Source of the DNA: JARIHD01 sp035629475
GTDB lineage: Bacteria; Patescibacteriota; Saccharimonadia; Saccharimonadales; UBA4665
DNA: 18,316 nucleotides
Direction of reading: 5' to 3'
Assembly: GCA_035629475.1 (NCBI GenBank)
Contig: DASPHS010000023.1
Span: forward strand, 1-18,316
This document shows positions 5,034 to 11,962 of this stretch, piece by piece. The translations under genes were made by a program, and so were the position numbers. The notes under the pieces are model-generated. The model saw only the letters and a program-made list of their open reading frames with translations, ran no database searches and was not told where the DNA came from. Each line of letters starts with the position of its first letter. Positions within the stretch are counted from its first letter, which is position 1.

Positions 5034-6968
5034 TTATTTAAGCTTGGATAAATCTAATATTGTATTGATGAGTTCGGCGTGTGACCAAACCAGTGGCGCC
5101 ACGCTCAATGGTGCACCGGTCTCCGGGTCAAACTGCTCACTCAGTACGCCGCTTGGCAGTTGACGGGCCAGTGCCCAATCGACAAGTTGCTTTGCTTGGT
5201 CGGCTTGCTGCACTGCACAGTAGTACTGGGCCAGCCACAGGGTACAAACAATCCACGGGTTACCCTTGTACTGCTGCTTGGTCAGGAAGTAATTATCGTC
5301 CTCGTCGCGCACGACACCGCCAACAGGTGAGGTATTCAGCAAGCGCTCCTCGGTACGTCGCAACGTACCCTGCATCTGCTCGCTATCCAGTGGCAACTGC
5401 GCATACATATAGGGGCCGTACAGATTGGAAATATCCATCATATCGTTGTATTGCAGGTCACCACTGTCCTGCAAAAGGAAGCCCTTCCGGAAGTATCCCT
5501 CTGGGTGATACAGGCCGGTCAGGTTCGCGCGGATAGCATCAGCGGCCTTGGTCCAGGTTACGGCATCGGCAGGATGATCAAAGGCAGTGGCCAATTCAGC
5601 GGCTGTCTCAAGGGCGGCAATAGTCAGACACACGGTGTAGGTGTTTGTCAGGAACCGCTGCTCCCACAGGTCATAGCTGGCGTGAGGCAGACCAGTATGT
5701 TCGTCTATGAAGCCCGTCATGAACGTAGCGGTGGGTGAAATAAAGGTGTCATAAAACGTCTCAACGTAGGCACGGTCATCAGTCATACGGAAGTATTCAC
5801 CAATCATGAACACCACGCTTGCGGTCTCATCTTCCTGGATGGCCAGCTCTTTATTTTTGCCGTGCAGCATAGGGTGCCAGGTACTACCGACGGCACGATC
5901 AGGCTGATACTTGTGCATCAGGTACCCATCACGGTGCATCGTATCGCGGGCAAACTCAAAGAACTTCTTAGCTTCGTCATACTGCCCCAGGCGCATAAGC
6001 GGCCACACAGCGTAAGCGCCATCACGCGGCCAGCAGTAGCAGTAGTAGTCGCGGCCGTAATTAAAGATACTGGAGTCACCGCTTGCCAAAATTGAGCCAC
6101 GCACATCACAGTGGGCCTTGATGATGAGCATACTGCGCACCACCGCACGTCGGTGTTGGTTGTCCAACTCACTCAACCGGCTCTGACTTGGCTGGAGCCA
6201 AGCGTCCCAATGCGCTGCAGCAGCCTGTAAGCGTGGCGCAAGGCCATGATTCTTGTACAGGCCGTGGACTACTTCCGCGTCTTGTTGACTGTCGGCGGCA
6301 ATAATCCAGTAGTCCAAGGTAAAACTGGCCTGGGCTTCAGTTTCATTACGGAAACGGATTACCGAGTCAACGCCACCGTGTTCGACGGCATTGTCAGACA
6401 GCACACCATCTTCGGCGTCCTTAAAGGTTCCGGCCTTACCCTCGATGCCATAGCTCCCCACGGCGAACTGGTCAAAGGCGTCGCCATCAACTATCTGCCC
6501 CGAGATAAGCAAACAACAACGTCCCTTGTAGTCGAGGATGTAATTATCATCAGGAACGTACATTGCCGTATCGGCGCGTCCTGCGCGGGAGATCTGAAAG
6601 ACCTGATGCATAAAGATGCGTATGTCACGCCGGGCATCAGCTGTATTAGTAACGGTGACACGCCGGGCAAAACCATTATGCTCAGGGTCAATAAAGTCGT
6701 TGAATGACAGTTCTACGGCCAACTTGGTAGAGGTCATCGTGACACTACTGATGAGCGTATCGTCCTTGTAGACCACGTCACAACTCCAGCCATCTTCACC
6801 GACCCAGCTAAAGGAACCGTCTACCCACACACCAATCTTGTGCTGGGTACTGCGGGCGTTAGTGAGGTTGTCCAAGCCGACATACGGATAGTAGAAATCG
6901 TGTACCAGACCCGTTTCATCGAGTCCCACGAATAATTGCCCATTACTTAATACGACTGGTCGTCCCAT
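5034..6968 (-). CDS. GH15 glucoamylase
   Basis: The 644-residue protein has the two-part architecture of prokaryotic GH15 enzymes: an N-terminal beta-sandwich (about 1-255) and an (alpha/alpha)6 barrel (about 265-640). Substrate-binding YCWPRDG lies at 311-317, the catalytic general acid region is SYDLWEQRF (E436), and the general base region is GVLSEQFDPETG (E611). It releases glucose from the non-reducing ends of alpha-glucans. No signal peptide is seen, so it works inside the cell on stored glucan or imported oligosaccharide. Trehalase and dextranase activities also occur in GH15 and cannot be excluded. Its ATG lies one base after the GH57 stop, making it the last gene of the glucan operon. 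Confidence 0.93.
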   Translation of the reverse strand: MGRPVVLSNGQLFVGLDETGLVHDFYYPYVGLDNLTNARSTQHKIGVWVDGSFSWVGEDGWSCDVVYKDDTLISSVTMTSTKLAVELSFNDFIDPEHNGFARRVTVTNTADARRDIRIFMHQVFQISRAGRADTAMYVPDDNYILDYKGRCCLLISGQIVDGDAFDQFAVGSYGIEGKAGTFKDAEDGVLSDNAVEHGGVDSVIRFRNETEAQASFTLDYWIIAADSQQDAEVVHGLYKNHGLAPRLQAAAAHWDAWLQPSQSRLSELDNQHRRAVVRSMLIIKAHCDVRGSILASGDSSIFNYGRDYYCYCWPRDGAYAVWPLMRLGQYDEAKKFFEFARDTMHRDGYLMHKYQPDRAVGSTWHPMLHGKNKELAIQEDETASVVFMIGEYFRMTDDRAYVETFYDTFISPTATFMTGFIDEHTGLPHASYDLWEQRFLTNTYTVCLTIAALETAAELATAFDHPADAVTWTKAADAIRANLTGLYHPEGYFRKGFLLQDSGDLQYNDMMDISNLYGPYMYAQLPLDSEQMQGTLRRTEERLLNTSPVGGVVRDEDDNYFLTKQQYKGNPWIVCTLWLAQYYCAVQQADQAKQLVDWALARQLPSGVLSEQFDPETGAPLSVAPLVWSHAELINTILDLSKLK

Positions 6969-6969
6969 G

Positions 6970-8181
6970 CTAAATCTCTATACCTTTTTCGGTTAAGCGA
7001 TACCGCAGATCGTGGTATGCGTTCATAAAATAAATAAATGCGTCGTACGGATTGGCGTATGGACTGAAGTAACTGTGGACGCTGCCATCGTTGAACTCCT
7101 TGGTAGACATGTAGTACACGTGGTCAGAGGTTTGCAACCGACGCCAATCTTCAATCAGGTCCAGATCGCCGGTACCCAAAATCTTACCTTGCAGTTCATA
7201 GAGACTGGCGATAGCATTCTGCTGCATGCCGTTACCGACCCAGGCGCTGAGGTCACGCTCGGTATCAGCCCAAGTAGTTGTCTGGGGGTTGTCTATGTCG
7301 CCGGCAGGCTCAAAGGAATCGACAGCTTCACTGACCGTCATAAAGGTGTTGTCCTTGTCAGCGGCCAACCACTGGGCAGGCAAGTGTGACAGGAAGTCAA
7401 AAATACCGGTATCACCCCATTGGTGCTCACCAAATGTTTCATAGTCCATGAACAGGTTAAACACTTGGGCATCAGCCGTATTGTTCAGCCAACCGCTAAA
7501 TTTATCAGCGGTTAAGGGGTAGCCCTCCCAGCTTTGGTCACTAAAACGAAATGCGATATCATCGCTGAGCTGATAGTTTTTCATCAGCAGGCGGATGTTG
7601 TCGGTGTTGGCAGGGCGGTAGACAAAGTTTGGACTGCGCCAGCCAAGTACGTCATCCCAGCCTTCAGCCAAAACACCCTTGTAGCCAGCCTTGTCGGCCC
7701 ACGCGGCAACGTCATTGTTGTACGCCAGCTCAGTGTTGCGGAAGACCTGCGGTGTCTGACCAAATACTTCCTGCACTTTGCGGGCATGCATTTTGACCTG
7801 GGCTTCAAATTCAGAGTGCGAATAGAAGAACGCTAGACTGTGGTGATAGGTTTCAGCGACAATCTCTACGCGGCCAGTAGCCACCAAGTCCTTAAAGGAC
7901 TGCAGGGCTTCCGGCGCCCAGCGCTCCAGCTGTTCAATGATAGTACCAGTAATCGATAGGCTCAGGCGGAACTCAGGATGCTCGTTCAGCATCTGCAATA
8001 GTCGTGTGTTGGTGGGGATGTATGATTTTTCGGCAACTTTGTGCACGATGCGTTCGTTGCTGGTGTTGTCTTCGTACCCCGCTGCAAAATAATCATGGTG
8101 CTTGGCTATGTCAAAAATAGTGTAAGGTCGCACCCGGTACGGCTGGTGGACGTGGAGGTACAGAACGATTGCCTTGCTCAT
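6970..8181 (-). CDS. GH57 alpha-amylase-like glycoside hydrolase
   Basis: The 403-residue protein carries GH57 signatures: HVHQP (H10/H12), the nucleophile region FRNTELAYNN (E151), GWDDVLGWR near 174-182 and the acid/base region LFMDYETFGEHQW (D246). The length fits the compact alpha-amylase branch of GH57, not the longer 4-alpha-glucanotransferase or branching-enzyme branches. It likely hydrolyses or transfers internal alpha-1,4 bonds of a glycogen-like glucan in the cytoplasm, and no signal peptide is present. The ATG overlaps the stop of the glycosyltransferase (ATGA). An AGGAG ribosome binding site at 8193-8189 lies seven bases upstream. Its stop is one base from the GH15 start, so the three genes are translationally coupled. 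Confidence 0.92.
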   Translation of the reverse strand: MSKAIVLYLHVHQPYRVRPYTIFDIAKHHDYFAAGYEDNTSNERIVHKVAEKSYIPTNTRLLQMLNEHPEFRLSLSITGTIIEQLERWAPEALQSFKDLVATGRVEIVAETYHHSLAFFYSHSEFEAQVKMHARKVQEVFGQTPQVFRNTELAYNNDVAAWADKAGYKGVLAEGWDDVLGWRSPNFVYRPANTDNIRLLMKNYQLSDDIAFRFSDQSWEGYPLTADKFSGWLNNTADAQVFNLFMDYETFGEHQWGDTGIFDFLSHLPAQWLAADKDNTFMTVSEAVDSFEPAGDIDNPQTTTWADTERDLSAWVGNGMQQNAIASLYELQGKILGTGDLDLIEDWRRLQTSDHVYYMSTKEFNDGSVHSYFSPYANPYDAFIYFMNAYHDLRYRLTEKGIEI

Positions 8182-9404
8182 GCGAATGCTCCTGCGAGTG
8201 TGTGCTGTGTTAGGTGTTGGCGGTAAATGTCCATAGTCTTATCTGCGGAATTATCCCAGCTGTGGCGAAGATACTCACGGTACCCATTGGCATGCAGTTC
8301 ATCACGCAAGCTGTCGTTCGTTACAACGGCAGTCATCTTATTGGCCAGCTCGTTCGTGTCCCAGAAATCTATCTGCAGAGAATTGGTAATCATTTCTGAC
8401 ACACCCGACTGCTTGCTGACCAAGATGGGCGTACCGTAGCCCAATGCTTCGAGTGCGGTGAGGCCAAAAGGCTCAGATATGGATGGCATTACAAACAGAT
8501 CAGCCACCGCATAGGCGTCACGATAGCCCTTACCGCGCTGGAAGTCAGCGAACAGCACGTTGCAGCCGATACCAAGTTCGCCAGCTAGACCAATCAGCTC
8601 GTTGCGTTGCTCACCGGAGCCAACCATCAGTAGCATAGTCTTGGGCGCCCGGGCTACCACTTCTTTAAAAGCGTGCAGCAGATTAGGCAGACCCTTCTGG
8701 ACGGTCAGGCGGCCAACACTGGAAATAACCCGGTAGCCGTGCTGTTTCATTTCGTGCAGGTAGGTGTAGGCGTTGGCGCCGTCTTCGGGGATGAGACCAC
8801 TCGGGTCGAAATGGTTATGGACGACTTCAATTTTGTCAGCCGGAATGCCATATTCACGGATAATACTGTTTTTAGTGTGTTGGCTGACAGCGATAATTTT
8901 GTCGGCAATCAGCATAGATAATTCTTCGATTTCCCGCACAAAAGGGTTGCCGCCACCAGGCGTGCCTGAACGGTCAGCTTCTACCGAGTGGAAGTGCACC
9001 ACCAGCGGCTTACCAGTAGCCATCTTGGCGCGTATGCCAGCCCGGGCAGTCAGCCAGTCGTGGGCATGGATAACATCAAAAGAGGCCAGCTGTACAATCC
9101 GTCCAACGGCCTCTTCGTAAATTGCGCATTGACCATACAGGTCAACCCACTCAACTTCACCGGTCTTTTTGGTGTATTTAAAGCTGTCGTACGCAATGCC
9201 GGCCTTGAGGACTTTTTCGACGTCTTGCGGATGCGCTGAGTTGATGCGCATAAAGTCGATATCGCTATGATCAGCGGTGTAGGGGAGGACAAATTCAATG
9301 TCAGCACCTTTTTTGGCGAGTGCCTTACAGAGCTGGTAACAGGCAACGCCTAAACCGCCACTGTTGTGGGGTGGAAGCTCCCACCCAAGCATCAATATCC
9401 TCAT
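8178..9404 (-). CDS. GT4-type glycosyltransferase, glycogen-synthase-like
   Basis: The 408-residue enzyme is a GT-B retaining glycosyltransferase. The N-terminal Rossmann domain opens MRILMLGWELPPHNSGGLGV with the glycine loop used for sugar-nucleotide and acceptor binding, and has HAHDW near residue 113. The C-terminal domain contains SSVGRLTVQKGL and the E-x7-E motif in SEPFGLTALEAL (E311, E319). Position at the head of an operon with GH57 and GH15 enzymes makes an alpha-1,4-glucan (glycogen-like) synthase the best guess. The nucleotide donor (ADP- or UDP-glucose) cannot be read. Other GT4 roles, such as trehalose or sucrose-phosphate synthesis, remain possible. The start ATG follows a weak AGAGAG ribosome binding site, and a promoter with a leader of about 35-40 bases is seen upstream. 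Confidence 0.87.
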   Translation of the reverse strand: MRILMLGWELPPHNSGGLGVACYQLCKALAKKGADIEFVLPYTADHSDIDFMRINSAHPQDVEKVLKAGIAYDSFKYTKKTGEVEWVDLYGQCAIYEEAVGRIVQLASFDVIHAHDWLTARAGIRAKMATGKPLVVHFHSVEADRSGTPGGGNPFVREIEELSMLIADKIIAVSQHTKNSIIREYGIPADKIEVVHNHFDPSGLIPEDGANAYTYLHEMKQHGYRVISSVGRLTVQKGLPNLLHAFKEVVARAPKTMLLMVGSGEQRNELIGLAGELGIGCNVLFADFQRGKGYRDAYAVADLFVMPSISEPFGLTALEALGYGTPILVSKQSGVSEMITNSLQIDFWDTNELANKMTAVVTNDSLRDELHANGYREYLRHSWDNSADKTMDIYRQHLTQHTLAGAFA

Positions 9405-9445
9405 TGCTCTCTTTTTTGGTGCTTTACTGTTTTGCTATTGCCCTC

Positions 9446-9475
9446 ATTATAAGCTTAACCATGTTAAAAGCACAA
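9446..9475 (-). promoter_or_regulatory. Promoter of the glucan operon
   Basis: On the minus strand TTGTGC (9475-9470) and TATAAT (9451-9446) are 18 bases apart. The box is 41 bases from the ATG at 9404, so this transcript has a conventional leader. Confidence 0.6.
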
Positions 9476-9566
9476 CCGATTTGTGTAAGATTTTATACTC
9501 TTTTTATGGTTTAAGTATGCGCTATTAAATGACGATTGTGAATGTCGAATAACGCACAAACACCCC

Positions 9567-9692
9567 CTAGGAGAACAGGCCGAGTATGCCTTCAAGCAGC
9601 GAAATAATCGCGTTCAGCAAGCCCTTAATAAGGTCGAGGATGGCTTGCAGGAACGATACTATCATATCTACGATGGCTGTAAGAAAATCCAT
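9567..9692 (-). CDS. 41-residue amphipathic peptide coupled to His-rich protein
   Basis: ATG at 9692-9690 directly follows the TAG stop of the upstream gene (TAGATG) and the frame runs to TAG 9569-9567. The peptide is MDFLTAIVDMIVSFLQAILD (1-20) continued by LIKGLLNAIISLLEGILGLF and a final S. Polar residues fall in two seven-residue series (D2, D9, Q16, K23 and S13, D20, N27, E34). The product would be one long helix with a narrow polar stripe and a broad hydrophobic face. Such helices lie on or insert into membranes (as in phenol-soluble modulins, holin-like or bacteriocin-like peptides) or assemble into bundles. There is no signal peptide. Zero-base coupling supports a real gene. Function is unknown. 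Confidence 0.7.
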   Translation of the reverse strand: MDFLTAIVDMIVSFLQAILDLIKGLLNAIISLLEGILGLFS

Positions 9693-10526
9693 CTAGCCAG
9701 CACACGAGCTTTCAGACACGGGCTCCAGCTTACTGAAGCGGTCTTTGACTTGCTGATCGGTGGGCTTGTCCTTTTGCACGAACATAACGACGCTACCAAT
9801 GACATTATTCAGACGCTTCAGCTCCTCTTGGGTGTGACTGACACTCTGAACCTGCTTGCTGCCATCGGCGGGGGCCATAATAGTCTTGTCATGCGTTTCG
9901 GTACCATGGGCTGCGGCACGGGGGAATAGCTTGTCTACGAGGCTGAGGCTATCTTCTTGCTTGATGGTACTTTCTGTATCAAAGAACCGTTCAAGGTCCT
10001 GGTTCAGGAAATCCTGGTAATCGCGCTGTTTATAGTTGGCTTCGTCGCCGGTGTATACATATACCTTGGCATCTGCCGGCATCTTGGGAAGTGCCTTGCC
10101 ATGGATTGGTACGGCTACGGCATTGGGGAACTTGTCAAAACGATACCCCAGCAACCCGTCATTGCCGCCTGTCTCATTCCAGCCATAGTACTTCAATACC
10201 TGGCCACCGGTGATATTTGCCCAGTGGATGTGCACGAACTGGTCCTTATTATCGTGAAAATGGATAGGATGGGTCGTCAAGGCAGCATTACAGTTATCCC
10301 CGGCATAACCCTCCTGGAATTTTTTGTCGGCAAAGTTCACTGCCTTACCCTTAACAAGTACCTGCATGCGGAAGTGCAGATGTTCAAACTGAGGATCGCG
10401 GATGGTAGCCGGACTGGATGCGTAGGCATAGCCAAAGCCAGAACTTACAAACAGCACCAGCACGGTCAGGCCAAGCAGGGCACTTCTACTATATTTATTT
10501 TTTAGCACTCGTTTGACGTAATTCAT
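9693..10526 (-). CDS. Membrane-anchored His-rich extracytoplasmic protein
   Basis: The 277-residue protein has a basic N terminus, one membrane helix at about residues 14-36 ending in YAYASS, and a large outside domain. A dense histidine cluster gives candidate metal ligands: EHLHF (H49, H51), HPIHFHDNKDQFVHIHW (H86, H89, H91, H99, H101) with C79 close by. A second conserved-looking block, GGQVLKYYGWNETGG, follows. The C-terminal third is charged and helical. I do not recognise a family. A Cu/Zn-binding or redox role at the cell surface is an inference. The in-frame ATG at 10532 lies only two bases from the -10 box, so the ATG at 10526 is taken as the start. Its stop abuts the ATG of the 41-residue peptide, implying joint action. 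Confidence 0.85.
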   Translation of the reverse strand: MNYVKRVLKNKYSRSALLGLTVLVLFVSSGFGYAYASSPATIRDPQFEHLHFRMQVLVKGKAVNFADKKFQEGYAGDNCNAALTTHPIHFHDNKDQFVHIHWANITGGQVLKYYGWNETGGNDGLLGYRFDKFPNAVAVPIHGKALPKMPADAKVYVYTGDEANYKQRDYQDFLNQDLERFFDTESTIKQEDSLSLVDKLFPRAAAHGTETHDKTIMAPADGSKQVQSVSHTQEELKRLNNVIGSVVMFVQKDKPTDQQVKDRFSKLEPVSESSCAG

Positions 10527-10543
10527 ATGCATCTAGTGTAGCA
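10527..10543 (-). promoter_or_regulatory. Extended -10 for leaderless His-rich gene
   Basis: On the minus strand TGC (10543-10541) and TACACT (10540-10535) are followed by eight bases and the ATG at 10526. This rules out the ATG at 10532. Confidence 0.5.
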
Positions 10544-10566
10544 TGGAGTCCGCTCGCGCAGGGCCA

Positions 10567-10578
10567 GTCACCGGTGAC
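10567..10578. promoter_or_regulatory. 12-bp palindrome between divergent envelope genes
   Basis: GTCACCGGTGAC is a perfect palindrome 40 bases from one start and 44 bases from the other. It lies just upstream of the TTGCAT -35 region of the plus-strand gene. It could be an operator, with no known regulator assigned. Confidence 0.35.
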
Positions 10579-10586
10579 GGCGGGCA

Positions 10587-10622
10587 TTGCATTTATTGCG
10601 TAAGTATGTTATAATTTTGACA
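10587..10622 (+). promoter_or_regulatory. Promoter of tandem secreted-protein operon
   Basis: TTGCAT at 10587-10592 and TATAAT at 10610-10615 are 17 bases apart, with TGT at 10607-10609 as an extended -10. Seven bases separate the box from the ATG at 10623, so a leaderless mRNA is expected. Confidence 0.7.
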
Positions 10623-11282
10623 ATGAACACCCTTAGATCAGTAGCCATTCTGACTGGTACGAGCGTTGCATTACTGGGCGGCGTTACCGGTGAGCGACCA
10701 GCACAGCCAGCACACCGTGCTGAAGCGCCTGCAGCCGCACCAACACCCGATGCGGCTAACCCCTTGCTGAACCTTGCGCCGACCCCCATCGGCCTCGCGC
10801 CTGATAAGTGCTACCCGATTACAGAATCTCCCGCTGAATCCTCAGTGCAGCCTGCCACGACAGCCTTCAGTCATTTGGGCAGCCAAGTACTGCACTACCT
10901 GAATGCCCGTTGCGCTGACGCCAAGGCAAACAATACGCCAGGAGTGTACGTATACGAAGACCCCCGGCAAGTGAGCATTGAAGCCCGCTCGGGTAGCGCA
11001 GGCTTCGGGGTGAATGTCGGCCGTACGGCTATGGGCGAGCTTGATACCGCAGCCATTACCAGCTTCAAGATACAGCAAGGCGGACTTGCAATTAATACGG
11101 TCCACGATACGATCAGGGGCGGTTGGGTAGTCTTTTCTGACCGGTCAGTAGCCACTGAACTGATGTCAGTCGAAGAGGTCCTGGGCGAGCTCCAAGCAGG
11201 TCACGAAATCCTTAGCAACGACGCTGCGCAAACCGGCGTGGCCATTCCCGATCAGCACGTTACGCCCCAGAGGACAAGGTAA
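10623..11282 (+). CDS. Secreted protein, first of two tandem paralogues, unknown function
   Basis: The 219-residue protein starts with a short signal-like hydrophobic stretch (residues 5-22) after MNTLRS, without a lipobox cysteine, then an Ala/Pro-rich linker to about residue 60. The folded part begins DKCYPI (C63) and contains VLHYLNARCAD (C97). These two cysteines are matched in the next gene and may form a disulfide. GFGVNVGRTAMGELDTAAITSF follows and also has a counterpart there. No known family is recognised. An open frame from 10587 would add 12 residues but includes the -10 box, so ATG 10623 is preferred. The next gene begins eight bases after this stop. Confidence 0.8.
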   Translation: MNTLRSVAILTGTSVALLGGVTGERPAQPAHRAEAPAAAPTPDAANPLLNLAPTPIGLAPDKCYPITESPAESSVQPATTAFSHLGSQVLHYLNARCADAKANNTPGVYVYEDPRQVSIEARSGSAGFGVNVGRTAMGELDTAAITSFKIQQGGLAINTVHDTIRGGWVVFSDRSVATELMSVEEVLGELQAGHEILSNDAAQTGVAIPDQHVTPQRTR

Positions 11283-11290
11283 GTATTAGT

Positions 11291-11962
11291 ATGCGTAAAA
11301 AATCTCTTGCACTCGCAACATTTACAGCAGCAGCATTTGCAAGCGGCTGCAGCAGTTCCGGCACAGAGGCCGCACCAACAACCGCTCCTTCGGTGGCTTC
11401 GGTGGCTGCGGAAGCCTCAGCTAGTCCCGCACCAAGCCCTAGCCGAAACGCCTGTTACGAAATAAGTAGCATCCCTGCCGAGCTGAAGCCCGGCACCAAG
11501 ACGAGCCGTTCGTACACCGCTATGGGAGCGGCACTTTTGGGATACTTGAATACCCGTTGCGCTCATCCTGGTGAACGCTCCACTATGAACAACGAAGAGA
11601 GCGACAGTAACGTACGGTTCCAGCTGTCCACGCCCGCTGAGAAAGCAGGCACCTACATGCTCGCACTATCGGTTGCCCGTACCGAAGATGGAGCACTCAA
11701 CCCCAACCGTATTGCCAGCTATAGCGTCAGCCGCATCAACGACAGTCCCTATACGTCGTTTGACGCCCAGATAGTCAACAAAAGCTACAACACCGATATG
11801 TTCGATACCCAGGAGTGGACGCTGACCATCGACAATGAAGGTGACCACGTTGATACATACACCGGCTCGGACGACCTACCTGTAGACCCTGCTTATCTTT
11901 CCCAGATCAAAACGGTCATGGGTGAAGAGGTAGCTGCCAGCGGCGCTCAGCCTCCCCGCTAG
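11291..11962 (+). CDS. Predicted lipoprotein, second tandem paralogue, unknown function
   Basis: The 223-residue protein has a clean lipoprotein signal: MRKKSLALATFTAAAFASGC, with the lipobox ASGC and modified cysteine C20. An Ala/Ser/Pro-rich linker runs to about residue 52. The domain then repeats the layout of the preceding gene: ACYEI (C55), GYLNTRCA (C90), ALSVARTEDGALNPNRIASY. Identity is low but the order and the 34-35-residue cysteine spacing agree, which points to an old duplication. It should sit on the outer face of the cytoplasmic membrane. A weak AAGG lies upstream of the ATG, overlapping the end of the previous gene. The stop TAG shares CTAG (11959-11962) with the convergent zwf stop. 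Confidence 0.85.
   Translation: MRKKSLALATFTAAAFASGCSSSGTEAAPTTAPSVASVAAEASASPAPSPSRNACYEISSIPAELKPGTKTSRSYTAMGAALLGYLNTRCAHPGERSTMNNEESDSNVRFQLSTPAEKAGTYMLALSVARTEDGALNPNRIASYSVSRINDSPYTSFDAQIVNKSYNTDMFDTQEWTLTIDNEGDHVDTYTGSDDLPVDPAYLSQIKTVMGEEVAASGAQPPR

Noticed and set aside
6246..6707. Plus-strand open frame of 153 codons antisense to the glucoamylase gene
   Set aside because: It is a mirror of the GH15 coding frame, with no recognisable domain, promoter or ribosome binding site.
9521..9566. Loose inverted repeat GCGTTATT/AATAGCGC after the 41-residue peptide gene
   Set aside because: One wobble pair, a loop of about 20 bases and no T run make it a poor terminator candidate.
9957..10505. 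Plus-strand open frame of 182 codons antisense to the His-rich gene
   Set aside because: It resembles antisense translation, and the minus-strand gene has a signal anchor, motif clusters and a promoter.
10527..10532. ATG at 10532 as start of the His-rich protein gene
   Set aside because: It is only two bases from the end of the -10 box and so would not be fully transcribed; ATG 10526 fits.
10587..10622. Upstream start at 10587 for the first tandem secreted protein
   Set aside because: This stretch contains the -35 and -10 elements. ATG 10623 gives a signal-like N terminus.
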